Of a stretch of DNA of 64,000 nucleotides, positions 20,201 to 29,710 are shown in pieces; position 1 is the first letter of the stretch; the number at the start of each line of letters is the position of its first letter. The notes beneath the pieces were generated by a model. The model saw only the letters and a program-made list of their open reading frames with translations, was not told where the DNA came from and did no database searches. Position numbers and translations under genes: made by a program. This DNA comes from JACCXG01 sp963834305 (GTDB lineage: Bacteria > Acidobacteriota > Vicinamibacteria > Vicinamibacterales > 2-12-FULL-66-21): the NCBI GenBank assembly GCA_963834305.1, contig CAWIAX010000002.1, positions 2,480,001-2,544,000 of the forward strand. The letters are read 5' to 3'.

Positions 20201-21592
20201 TCAGTCTTCGCCAAGCTCGGGACCCGGCTCCGGCAGCCAGGCGCTGGCGATCAGGCCCACGACATACACCGACACGCCGACACCGGCGGCGACCAGCGCG
20301 ATCTTCGTCGGCGCGTAGGCGCGGTCCGGCGTCACGGCGAGGGTGGCCGTGACCCAGGCGAATGAGGTGCCGAGCAGCCGCCCGCCGATGTTGGCGGCAA
20401 AGCTCTCGCCGGTGCCGCGCAGGTGGACGGGATACACGCGCGGCAGGTAGTTCCCCCAGAAGCTGAACTGCGCCACCGTGAAGAAGCCGGCAAGGAAGAT
20501 CAACGGATACAGCAGATTGAGACTGGTGGTGGCGGCCCAGGCAAAGGCGATCGGCATGATGATGAGCCCGGGGATCTGGAACATCCGGATGAGCCGCCGC
20601 CGGCTGACGATCACCACGGCCAGCCAGGCGAGCGCCACCCGGCCGGCCAGGCCGCCGACCTCCTGGACTTTCGTCACGTCCGACGCCACGCGCTGCTCGA
20701 CGGCGCGCGCCTGGGGCGCCGGCCGGTTGGCGGTCATCTCCCGCACTTCCGGGAGCCCCGGGATGATCTGCGGCACCTGTTGGATGGCGCCGAACGCCGC
20801 GCCGTAGGCCATCGCGAACATGAGCGTGGTGACAATCGTGGTGCGGCGCAGCGCCGGCGCGAAGAGCGCGGCGATGCTCGGGCGCTTCAGCGTGCCGGCG
20901 GCGCGGCGCTGCTGCCAGATCGGCGATTCGGGGAGGAACGGCCGGATCAGGATCAGGGGAATGGCGGGCAGCACGCCCGACATGAGCGTGTAGCGCCACG
21001 GCGCGTGCGGGTTGGCGATCACGCCGCCCAGCCCGAAGCCGGCAATCGCCGGCAGGCTGGTGGCATAGGTCACGCAGAGGCCGTTGGCGGTGGCCACGAG
21101 CAGGCCGCCGAGCGACGAGAACGCCTGGGTGTAGCCGAGCACCTTTTCGCGCCGCCGCGGCTCGGGAAAGAGCTCGGCGAGCCAGGCGACCGCGGCGACG
21201 AACTCGACGCAGACGCCGATGAACACGAAGCAGCGCAGCACCAGCAGCATCTCGATGGAGGTCGAGAAGCCAGAAAGGAACGCCGCCACGGCGTAGATCA
21301 GGATGCTGTAGGTCAGCACGCGGCGGCGGCCGAACCGATCGGTCATGTAGCCGCCGATCAGGCCGAAGAGGCCGCCGGCGAACGCCGGGATGTAGAACAG
21401 CCGCCCGACCCACATCTGGAACTCGGGCGATCCGGGCGCCGCGCCGATCAGCTCGAGCAGCGCCGGCCGCACGATGAGCGGCAGCATCAGGATCTCGTAG
21501 ATGTCGAAGGCGAACCCGATGGCCGCGATGCCACAGATCAGCCACTGGATCGGGGTGAGGCGCGGGCTGGGAGCCGGTTCGGCGGTGGTCAT
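20201..21592 (-). CDS. MFS transporter (metabolite:H+ symporter-like)
   Basis: 463 residues from the ATG at 21592. Twelve membrane segments are evident. The loop between helices 2 and 3 has the MFS signature GGYMTDRFGRRRVLTYS. FPEPRRREKVLGYTQAF is typical of sugar/metabolite symporters, as is the GNYLPRVYPVHLRGTGESFA motif near the C-terminal half. An unusually long central cytoplasmic region (about residues 265-320) separates the two six-helix bundles. The gene is divergent from the iron alcohol dehydrogenase gene, 71 bp apart, suggesting a shared control region and possibly a linked substrate. The substrate is not predictable. Confidence 0.85.
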   Translation of the reverse strand: MTTAEPAPSPRLTPIQWLICGIAAIGFAFDIYEILMLPLIVRPALLELIGAAPGSPEFQMWVGRLFYIPAFAGGLFGLIGGYMTDRFGRRRVLTYSILIYAVAAFLSGFSTSIEMLLVLRCFVFIGVCVEFVAAVAWLAELFPEPRRREKVLGYTQAFSSLGGLLVATANGLCVTYATSLPAIAGFGLGGVIANPHAPWRYTLMSGVLPAIPLILIRPFLPESPIWQQRRAAGTLKRPSIAALFAPALRRTTIVTTLMFAMAYGAAFGAIQQVPQIIPGLPEVREMTANRPAPQARAVEQRVASDVTKVQEVGGLAGRVALAWLAVVIVSRRRLIRMFQIPGLIIMPIAFAWAATTSLNLLYPLIFLAGFFTVAQFSFWGNYLPRVYPVHLRGTGESFAANIGGRLLGTSFAWVTATLAVTPDRAYAPTKIALVAAGVGVSVYVVGLIASAWLPEPGPELGED

Positions 21593-21663
21593 AATGTGAT
21601 CGGGGCACGACGCAGGTCGTCCCACGGAAGGACGTCGGCGCGGGTGATAGAGTTTACTTCACG

Positions 21664-22806
21664 ATGGTCCCCTTCGATTTCCAGCCGAGGACGCGGGTGA
21701 TCTTCGGCCAGGGGACCTCCCAGCGCGCCGGCACGGTGGCGCGCGACCTCGGGTTCCGCCGTACCCTGCTGGTCGCCGACGCGGGCATCGCCGTCGCGGG
21801 TCACGCCGCGGTGGTGCAGGGGTCGCTCGAAGCCGCCGGGCTGACGGTCGTCCCGTACGCCGATTTCGCCGAGAATCCCGACAGCGCCATGGTCGCCGCG
21901 GGGGCGCGGTTCGCCGCGCCGCATGCGGTGGACTCGATCGTGGCGGTGGGGGGCGGCAGCTCGCTCGACTGTGCCAAGGGCATCGGCTTCCTGCTGGCCA
22001 ACGGCGGCGAGATGGCGGACTACCGCGGCTACGGCAAGGCCGGCGCCCCGCTGCCGCCAATGATCGGCATCCCGACCACCGCCGGCACCGGGAGCGAAGC
22101 ACAGTCCTACGCGGTGATTGCCGACGCGGCGAGCCGCATGAAGATGGCCTGCGGCGACCCCTCCGCCGCGTTCCGCGTTGCCATCCTGGACCCTGACCTC
22201 ACCCTCACCGCCCCGCGGCACGTCACGGCAACGGCGGGGATCGACGCCCTGGCGCACGCGCTGGAATCGGCGGTGAGCACCCGGCGGACGGCGCTGTCGG
22301 ACACCTGTGCGCACCAGGCATGGCGGCTGCTGTCCGGCGCCTTCGAACGGGTCCTGCTGCACCCGGCCGACCTGGAAGCCCGCAGCGCCATGCAGGTCGG
22401 ATCGCACCTGGCCGGCATGGCTATCGAGGGGTCGATGCTCGGCGCCGCCCACGCCTGCGCCAACCCGCTCACCGCCGGCGCCGGGCTCACCCACGGGCTC
22501 GCGCTGGGGATCCTCGTCCCGCACGTGATCCGCTGGAACGCCGCGAGCGCGGCGGACGGCTACACCGCGCTGCTCGGCTCGCCGCGCCGGCGGGTGCGGG
22601 ATCTCGATGCGGCGGAAACGCTGGCCCGCCTGATGGAGGACTTCGCCCGCGCCGCCGGCCTGCCGGCCCGGCTCGGCGACGCCGGCGTGGACGAGGCGCT
22701 GCTGCCCGCGCTGGCGGCGCTCGCCGCACAGCAGTGGACCGGCGGCTTCAACCCGCGGCCGTTCGACGCCGAGGGAGCGCTGGACATCTACCGCGCCGCC
22801 TACTGA
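21664..22806 (+). CDS. Iron-containing alcohol dehydrogenase family protein
   Basis: 380 residues. The cofactor motif GGGSSLDCAKGIG is near residue 96, TTAGTGSE near 138 and DPDL near 175. The metal ligands are visible as Asp and His in GIDALAHALES (about 192-196), His in GAAHACANP (about 262) and His in LTHG (about 277), matching the FucO/DhaT family. The second His of the usual HxxxH block is Asn here (HACAN), a position that is conserved but not a metal ligand in FucO, so activity could be altered. It probably oxidises a primary alcohol or reduces an aldehyde with NAD(P). It is divergent from the MFS gene and convergent with the symporter gene, with only 3 bp between the stops. Confidence 0.88.
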   Translation: MVPFDFQPRTRVIFGQGTSQRAGTVARDLGFRRTLLVADAGIAVAGHAAVVQGSLEAAGLTVVPYADFAENPDSAMVAAGARFAAPHAVDSIVAVGGGSSLDCAKGIGFLLANGGEMADYRGYGKAGAPLPPMIGIPTTAGTGSEAQSYAVIADAASRMKMACGDPSAAFRVAILDPDLTLTAPRHVTATAGIDALAHALESAVSTRRTALSDTCAHQAWRLLSGAFERVLLHPADLEARSAMQVGSHLAGMAIEGSMLGAAHACANPLTAGAGLTHGLALGILVPHVIRWNAASAADGYTALLGSPRRRVRDLDAAETLARLMEDFARAAGLPARLGDAGVDEALLPALAALAAQQWTGGFNPRPFDAEGALDIYRAAY

Positions 22807-22809
22807 GGG

Positions 22810-24579
22810 TCACCAGCCGTACCTGGCGATCGTGGCCGCCGAGGGCGGCGGGGTCACGAGCGACACGGCCACCATCAGCAGGCCGGAGACCACCGTCATC
22901 GGCACGACCGGCATCAGGCCGAACCAGGCGAGCGCACCGGGCACCCGGGCGGTGTAGACGACCGCCACGATCACCCACAGCGCGACCGCCAGCGCGCCCC
23001 ACTTCGTGCTCCGGCGCCAGAACAGCGCCGCCACGAGCAGCGGCGACAGCGCCGCATACCCCGAGAAGGCGTATTGCACCGCCAGATCGAAGATGCCCTG
23101 CGGCGCCCTGAGCGCAATCAGGTAGGCGGCAATCGTCAGCACCACCACGAAGGCGCGGCCGGTCTGCACCTGGACGGCCTCGCCGAACCGTGCGGTGCCG
23201 CCGTAGTAGGTGAAGACGTCTTCGGTGAACATCGTCGACAGCGCCAGGATCTGCGAGTCGCTCGCCATCACCGCGGCCATGATGCCGGCCCCGAGGATGC
23301 CCGCCAGCCAGACCGGCGCGAAGACATCCAGCATGATCGGCACCACGTCGTCTCCAGACGCCTGGCGGCGCAGGTCGGCACGCTCGGCCGCCGGCATCGA
23401 GGCGGGGGCGGCGGCGAGCGCCTGGCGGGCCTCGAGCTTGGCGGCAATACGCGGTGCGCCGGTCATGCTGTTGGCGGCCACGCCGAGGAACACGCAGGGC
23501 AGCCAGATGGCCAGGATGCAGACCGGATAGAAGATCACCGTGCGCTTGAACTGCACCAGCCGCCGCGCGGTGAGGCAGAAGATGGCGATGTGGGGGAAGG
23601 CGATGGTGGAGAGCGGAATGAAGGTGTAGCTGAAGAAGAACAGCGGCGAGACCCGCTCGCGCGACAGCAGCGGCGCCGTCTCGGGCGCCGCCAGCAGCGA
23701 CTCCATCGCCGGGCCGAAGCCGCCCATGCCGCGGCCGATGACCAGCACCGCCACGGCGCCGAACGACAGGAAGAGCACGGTCTGGAACGCGTTCACCCAG
23801 GCGGTCCCGCGCATGCCGCCGAAGAACACGTAGCTCATGACCACCAGCGCGACCACCGCGCCGCCGAGCCAGTAGGGCACCACGCCGCCCGAGATGGCGC
23901 GGAGCGCGGTGCCCCCGCCCATCACGCCAATGATGATGTAGGGCACCAGCAGCGCCGCCTGCACCGCGAAGATGAGCGTGCCGATGTGCCCGCACTCCCA
24001 GCGGTCGCGGAACATCTGCACCGGCGTGATGAAGCCGTGCCGCTTGCCGAGCGTCCACAGGCGGGTGCCGATGAAGAACAGCGTCAGCGGGATGACGAAC
24101 GCCGAAGACGAGGCCATCAGGCCGAAGGTGACGATGCCGTTGGCGAAGGCATGGCCGGCCGATCCGAGGATCGTGAACGCGGTCATGTTGGTGCCGAACA
24201 GCGACAGCAGGAACACCGCCGGGCCGAGCGACCGGCCGGCCAGGAAGTACTCCTCGACGGCCCCCTGGGCGCGGCTGCCGCGCCAGGCGAAGATGCCGAT
24301 GTAGAGGACGGCGCCGAGGTAGGCAAAAACGATGAGGGCGGGGATCACCGGCGCGCGTCCTCCGGCCGGGCCGGCCGGTCCGTCCTCGCGCCCTGCGGGC
24401 CAGGCCACGCGGGTGAGCAGCCACATCAGCCCGGCCACGGCCAGGCAATAGGCGGCGTGGTAGGTGAGCCCCGGCGGCAGGAACCCGAACGCGAGCGGAC
24501 GAGGTTGGCCCCACAGCCAGAGGTCCTGGTGCAGGAGGTACATGCCGGCAATCACCGTAATCAGGCCTGCTCGTGCCAT
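22810..24579 (-). CDS. Sodium/solute symporter with N-terminal DUF3311-like segment
   Basis: 589 residues from the ATG at 24579. Residues 1-65 (ITVIAGMYLLHQDLWLWGQP, then FGFLPPGLTYHAAYCLAVAG) resemble DUF3311, a small membrane protein usually encoded beside SSS-family symporters; here it is fused. The rest has 12-13 helices with the SSS pattern (EEYFLAGRSLGPAVFLLSLF, FGTNMTAFTILGSAGHAF, MASDSQILALSTMFTEDVF). It probably imports a small organic solute with Na+. It stands back-to-back with an Oar receptor gene, with 142 bp between them that include a perfect TCTCATGAGA palindrome at about 24634-24643. This may allow joint control of outer- and inner-membrane uptake. Confidence 0.85.
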   Translation of the reverse strand: MARAGLITVIAGMYLLHQDLWLWGQPRPLAFGFLPPGLTYHAAYCLAVAGLMWLLTRVAWPAGREDGPAGPAGGRAPVIPALIVFAYLGAVLYIGIFAWRGSRAQGAVEEYFLAGRSLGPAVFLLSLFGTNMTAFTILGSAGHAFANGIVTFGLMASSSAFVIPLTLFFIGTRLWTLGKRHGFITPVQMFRDRWECGHIGTLIFAVQAALLVPYIIIGVMGGGTALRAISGGVVPYWLGGAVVALVVMSYVFFGGMRGTAWVNAFQTVLFLSFGAVAVLVIGRGMGGFGPAMESLLAAPETAPLLSRERVSPLFFFSYTFIPLSTIAFPHIAIFCLTARRLVQFKRTVIFYPVCILAIWLPCVFLGVAANSMTGAPRIAAKLEARQALAAAPASMPAAERADLRRQASGDDVVPIMLDVFAPVWLAGILGAGIMAAVMASDSQILALSTMFTEDVFTYYGGTARFGEAVQVQTGRAFVVVLTIAAYLIALRAPQGIFDLAVQYAFSGYAALSPLLVAALFWRRSTKWGALAVALWVIVAVVYTARVPGALAWFGLMPVVPMTVVSGLLMVAVSLVTPPPSAATIARYGW

Positions 24580-24721
24580 TCGTGCCCGGGACCTCCGTCG
24601 TTGAAACGGTCGAGAGGGGTGGAACGTCTTTATCTCATGAGACCCGGCCGGGCTCAAAGCCGTTGATACACTTGGTCTTTTGCACCCCGTTGCTCCGGCC
24701 CGCTTGGAAGGAGCCCGCCTG

Positions 24722-27700
24722 ATGCCTTGCCCGATGCCCCGACGCGTGTTTCCCATCTGGCTGCTGCTCCTGTGCGCGCCGGCCGCCATCCCGGCGGCGT
24801 GGGCGCAGACGGCCGCCACGATCAGCGGGACCGTCGAGGACGCCAACCGCAGCGTGCTGCCGGGCGTGAGCGTCACCGCCCGCAACGTCGACACCTCGCT
24901 GGTGCGTTCGGCCGTCACCGGCCCCGAGGGGCGCTACGTCATTCCCGTCCTGCCGCCCGGCACCTACGAGCTGCGCGCCGAGCTGGCCAGCTTCAAGCCG
25001 CACGTGCGCCGCGAGGTCCAGCTGAGCGTGGCGCAGTCGCTGGTCCAGAACATCACGCTCGAGATCGGCGGCCTGACCGAAGAGGTGACCGTCACCGGCG
25101 AAACCGCGGTCATCAACACGTCGAGCGCCGAGCTGAGCTACCTGGTCGGCTCCGCCGCCATCGAGCAGCTGCCGCTCAACGGGCGCAACTACACCGACCT
25201 GGCGCTCCTCCAGCCGGGGGTGCTGGCGTATCCGCACCGCGACGGCGGCTCGGTGGTCGCGCACGGCCTGGGGATGAGCGTGAACGGACAGGATCCGCGG
25301 TCGAACGTCTACCTGCTCGACGGCACCATCCAGAACGACTTCACCAACGGCCCGGCGGGCAGCGCCGCCGGCACCGCGCTCGGCATCGAGACGATCCGCG
25401 AGTTCCGCGTCGAGGCCAACGCCTACAGCGCCGAGTTCGGCCGCAACTCCGGCGGCCAGATCAACGCCATCACCAAGTCGGGCGCCAACACCGTGGACGG
25501 CACGCTCTTCGCCTTTCACCGCAACGACGCCCTCGACGCCCGCAACTTCTTCGACACCGGCGAGGAGCCGGACTTCCGGCGCAACCAGTTCGGCGGCACC
25601 ATCGGCGGGCCGATCCGCCGCGATCGCACGTTCTTCTTCCTCGGCTACGAAGCGCTGATCGAGCGGCTCGGCCGCACGGTCAGCACGGTGGTGCCGGACG
25701 ACAACGCCCGGCTCGGCCTGCTGCCGGGCGGCGCGGTGACGGTCAGCCCGGCGATTGCGCCCTACCTGGCGGAGTACCCGCGCGCCAACGGGCCGTCGCT
25801 CGGCCAGGGGCTGGCGGCGTTCACCTTCCCGTTCAGCGAGCAGCTCGACGAGCACTTCGTGCAGGGGCGCATCGACCACAACCTGGGCGGCGGCAACCAG
25901 CTGTTCGCGCGCTACACCTTCGACAACGCCGACCAGTTCCTGCCGACCGACTACCCGCAGTTCCCGCGCACCTTCCTTTCGACGCAACCAGTTCTTCACC
26001 GGCGAGTACCGCCGCATCCTGTCGGCCGGCACGCTCAACACGTCGCGGATCGGCTTCAGCCGGACGCGGATCGGCCAGAACGTCGAGGCCAACACCTCGA
26101 CGCCGCTGCCGACGTTCATCGCCACCCGCGACAGCCTGGGCGACATCGACATCGGCGGCCTGCGCCGCTTCGGGCCGCAGGCCTCGGGCAACCTCCGCCT
26201 GGTGCAGAACGTCTTCAGCTTCCAGAACGACCTCGTCCACACGCGCGGGCGCCACCTGATCAAGGCGGGGGCGCTCGCCGAGCACTACCAGGACAACATG
26301 GTCAACCCGACCTTCAGCCTGGGCATCTTCTCGTTCGCCAACCTGAACGCGTTCCTGGCGAACCAGCCGGCCAGCTTCATCGGCCTCACGCCCGAGGCGC
26401 AGTTCGATCGCTACTGGCGCTTCACGCTGTTCGGCGTCTACCTGCAGGACGACTTCCAGGTCACCCCGCGGCTGACCGTGAATGCCGGCGTGCGCTACGA
26501 GTTCTCGACGCTGCCCGGAAGAGAAGTACGGCCGCGACTCCGCGCTGCCCGACCTGTCCGCCTCGGCCCCGGTGGTCGGGCCGCTCTACGAGAATCCGAC
26601 CTACACCAACATCTCGCCGCGCACCGGGTTCGCCTGGGATCTCTTCGGCGACGGCCGCACGTCGCTGCGCGGCGGCTACGGCCTCTACTTCAACACCAAC
26701 AACCACCAGAACCTGATCGTCACGGTGACCAACCCGCCGTTCACGCCGCGGCCGGTCATCATCAACCCGACGTTCCCGAACCCGCCGTTCAACCGCGCGA
26801 CCGCCATTTCGATCCGGCCGATCCAGTTCGATCTCGAGAACCCGCGCGTACACGTCTTCAACGTCAACGTGCAGCGGGAGCTCTGGGGCCGCACCGCGAT
26901 GACCCTCGGCTACGCCGGCTCGCGCGGCCGCCACCTGCTCCGCAGCGGCGACGTCAACCTCGCGCAGCCGACCGGCACCACCGCCGACGGCCGCCCGTTC
27001 ATTGCCGCCGGCACGCCGCGGACCAACCCGGCCTTCTCGACCATCGAGCTCAAGAGCAGCGACGGCGAATCCTGGTACAACGCGCTCGTCTTCGAGCTGC
27101 GCCGCCGCTTCCACCAGGGGGTGTCGATCCAGTCGTCCTACACCTTCTCGAAGAGCGAAGACACCACCCAGGCCTCGACCTTCTTCTCCGACGCGCACCA
27201 ACGGCACGACCTCGGCGCTCCCCGAGTTCATCCCCGGCTACAACAAGGGGCCGTCCGACTTCGACACCCGGCACAACTGGGTCATGAACTTCACCTGGGC
27301 GCTGCCCTTCGCCAGGAACCTGACCGGGCCCGCCGGCGCCCTGCTCGACGGCTGGCAGCTGTCCGGCATCTGGATCGATGCGCAGCGGCAACCCGCTGAC
27401 CGTGTTCGTCACCACCAACCGCTCGCGCTCGCAGTGGAACCCGTCGCGCGGCCCGGGCATCGGCCAGGACCGCCCGAGCTACGCCCCCGGCTACAACGCC
27501 GACAACGCCGTGCTCGGCCGCCCCGACGCAGTGGTTCGACCCGAACGCCTTCGTCCTGCAGCCGGCCGGCACGTTCGGCGACACCGGCCGCGGCGACTTC
27601 ACCGGCCCGAACCTGCGGACGCTGAACATGGCGCTCAGCAAGGTGCGGCCAGCTCGGCACGGGCGCGCCGCCTCGAGTTCCGCGTCGAGGCCTTCAACCT

Positions 27701-27848
27701 GCTCAACCGCGCCAACTTCGGCGTCCCGGAGCTGCGCGCCTTCGCCGGCACGCGCGACGACGAGCCGGCGCTCGCGACCTTCGGCCGCATCACCACGACG
27801 GTCACCTCCGCGCGGCAGGTGCAGCTCGGCGTGCGGGTGAGCTTCTAA
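24722..27848 (+). pseudogene. TonB-dependent receptor, Oar type (multiple frameshifts)
   Basis: The 3.1-kb region encodes one Oar-type receptor across several frames. Frame 1 covers the signal peptide (WLLLLCAPAAIPAAWAQ), the carboxypeptidase-regulatory domain (ATISGTVEDANRSVLPGVSV), the plug (QLPLNGRNYTDLALLQPGVL) and the early barrel (FGRNSGGQINAITKSGAN). The rest continues in other frames: RNQFFTGEYRRILSAGTLN, NISPRTGFAWDLFGDGRTSL, NALVFELRRRFHQGVSIQSS, RSGNPLTVFVTTNRS, QWFDPNAFVLQPAGTFGDTG and RLEFRVEAFNLLNRANFGVP, ending in VQLGVRVSF. Frame changes lie near 25985, 26520, 27197, 27378, 27528 and 27650. The whole family layout is present, so indel errors are likelier than old decay. It is divergent from the symporter gene. 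Confidence 0.85.
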
Positions 27849-27923
27849 GCCCGGGCCGTGCTACCGTGTGATGAACCGTGAAGCGAGTGCGCGTGCGTGG
27901 GCGCGTGCTGGAGGCATGTCCTG

Positions 27924-28376
27924 ATGACTTGGCTGGCGTTTGTGGCCGGAGCGGTGTTGTCGTGGGGCGTCTACGGCGCGATGCTGCACCAGGGACAGGT
28001 GAAGCTCGGCAGCCCGATGCGCGCGCTGCTGTGCGTCGGCGTCGCCTACTTCCTCGTCGGCGTCGTCGTGCCGATCATCGTCCTTGCCGCGCAGGGGCAG
28101 GGGCTTCGCGGCTTCAACGCGGGCGGCACCACCGCCGCGACGCTGGCGGGAACGCTCGGGGCGATCGGCGCGGTCTGCATCATCTTCTCGTTCCGCACCG
28201 GCGGCACGCCGACCTACGTGATGCCGCTCGTCTTCGGCGGCGCGCCGCTGGTGAACGTGCTCTACACGATGGCGACGCACCCGCCCAAGACGGCGCCGAG
28301 CCCGCTGCTCTATCTCGGGTTCCTGATCACCGCCGCCGGCGCCGGCATGGTGCTCTACTACAAGCCGACGTCGTAG
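27924..28376 (+). CDS. Small four-helix membrane protein
   Basis: 150 residues. The ATG at 27924 has a GGAGG sequence nine bases upstream, which decides the start over an in-frame codon at 27897. Four or five membrane helices: WLAFVAGAVLSWGVYGAML, ALLCVGVAYFLVGVVVPIIV, TLAGTLGAIGAVCIIFSF and LLYLGFLITAAGAGMVLYY. A conserved-looking loop (GQGLRGFNAGGTTAATLAG) lies between helices 2 and 3. The layout resembles small drug/metabolite-type or hypothetical membrane proteins found in Planctomycetota and Acidobacteriota. The role is unknown. It is convergent with the next propeller gene, with only 10 bp between. Confidence 0.7.
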   Translation: MTWLAFVAGAVLSWGVYGAMLHQGQVKLGSPMRALLCVGVAYFLVGVVVPIIVLAAQGQGLRGFNAGGTTAATLAGTLGAIGAVCIIFSFRTGGTPTYVMPLVFGGAPLVNVLYTMATHPPKTAPSPLLYLGFLITAAGAGMVLYYKPTS

Positions 28377-28386
28377 CGCTCACGCG

Positions 28387-29655
28387 CTACTTCCTCCGCT
28401 GCCCGATCGCCCAGAGATGCCCGGTCGTGCGGATGAAGATCTGCCCTTCGGAGATCGCCGGCGAGCTCAGCGTGTAGTCGTTCAGCGGGTTCTCCGAGAT
28501 CACCTCGAACTTCGGGCCGGCCTTGTAGACCGACGTCAGCCCCTCGTTCTCGCTGGTGATGTAGAGCTTGCCGTCCGCCAGCACCGGCGAAGCGCTGTAG
28601 CTGTCCGGCCGGAGGCGCTCCGGCCCGTACACCACTTTGCCGGTCTGGACGTCGAGCGCGTAGGCGACACCCCGGTCGGTGACCGAATACAGCAGCTTGC
28701 CGTCGCTGACCGGCGTCGGCACGTCGGGCCCGTTGCCGAAACTCCACAACCGGTGCGTGGACGTGATGTTCCCCTGCCCTCCCGCCTTGATCGCGAGGAG
28801 CGGGCGCTCACGCGACGGCGCAATCACGATGTTCCCCACCACGAGCGGCGACGCGATGATGCGATGGTACGGGTTGTTCTGCGGGTTCAGGCCGTCCATC
28901 CGCCACAGCTCCTTGCCCGAGGCCGGGTCGTGCCCGGTGACCACGTCGCCGCCGGTGATGACAATCTCCGTGGACTTGCCGTATTCGAGCAGGGCCGGCG
29001 TCGTGTACGAGTCGGGCGACTCGCTGATCGCCTTCGTCGGGCGCTCCGTGCGCCACAGTGTCTTGCCGGATTTCCCCTCGATCCGCAGCAGGTACGACGG
29101 GTCGTCCGTCTTCATGCCGTGGAGCACCTGGACGAAGAGGTCGCCGCCGTGCAGCAGCGGCGACGAGGCGTAGCCCCAGTTCAAGCCGAAGCGGCCGTAT
29201 TCCTTCTGGATGTCCTTGGCCCAGAGCTCCTTGCCCTTGAAATCGAACGCCTTGAGCACCCCTACGCCGGTCATCACCCAGACGGTCCGGCCGTCGGTCA
29301 CCGGCGACGGCGAGGACATGTTCTGCTTGCGCTCGAGATGGTTGCCGCCGGCAATCGGCCCCTTCCACAGCGTCTTGCCGCTGCTGCGGTCGAGGGCCCA
29401 CAGCTCGAGGTCGCCGGTGCCGTCGGCGGTGCCGATGTTCAGGAAGATGTGCTCACCCCAGATAATCGGCGTGGAGCCGCTCCGGCCCGGCATCGGCAGT
29501 TTCCAGGCGATGTTCTCGGTCGGGCTCCACTTGGTCGGCAGCCCGCTTTCGCCGCTCACCCCGTTCAGTTCGGGCCCGCGCCACTGCGGCCAGTTCTCCG
29601 CCGACAGGGTCGCCGCCGCCATCGCCACCAGTGCTGCTGCAAACGCGCGCTTCAT
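28387..29655 (-). CDS. PQQ-type beta-propeller protein
   Basis: 422 residues from the ATG at 29655. Signal peptide RAFAAALVAMAAATLSA, then ENWPQWRGPELNGVSGESGL, the standard opening of this secreted family. Propeller strands recur: LDRSSGKTLWKGPI, FDFKGKELWAKDI, HDPASGKELWRMDGL, LDVQTGKVVYGPERL. It ends with TTGHLWAIGQRRK. It is the last gene of a three-gene minus-strand set (SGNH hydrolase, propeller, propeller), 55 bp after the upstream stop. Secreted propellers of this kind accompany hydrolases in these bacteria; no catalytic residues can be proposed. Confidence 0.85.
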   Translation of the reverse strand: MKRAFAAALVAMAAATLSAENWPQWRGPELNGVSGESGLPTKWSPTENIAWKLPMPGRSGSTPIIWGEHIFLNIGTADGTGDLELWALDRSSGKTLWKGPIAGGNHLERKQNMSSPSPVTDGRTVWVMTGVGVLKAFDFKGKELWAKDIQKEYGRFGLNWGYASSPLLHGGDLFVQVLHGMKTDDPSYLLRIEGKSGKTLWRTERPTKAISESPDSYTTPALLEYGKSTEIVITGGDVVTGHDPASGKELWRMDGLNPQNNPYHRIIASPLVVGNIVIAPSRERPLLAIKAGGQGNITSTHRLWSFGNGPDVPTPVSDGKLLYSVTDRGVAYALDVQTGKVVYGPERLRPDSYSASPVLADGKLYITSENEGLTSVYKAGPKFEVISENPLNDYTLSSPAISEGQIFIRTTGHLWAIGQRRK

Positions 29656-29710
29656 TACGTGATCTCCAACGAGTGATCGCCAGGCGGACGACAGCCGCCA
29701 CGGGCTGCGG

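Noticed and set aside
24634..24643. TCTCATGAGA palindrome as an operator
   Set aside because: A perfect 10-bp palindrome in a divergent promoter gap is suggestive, but it is a single copy with no matching site elsewhere, so it is only mentioned with the symporter.
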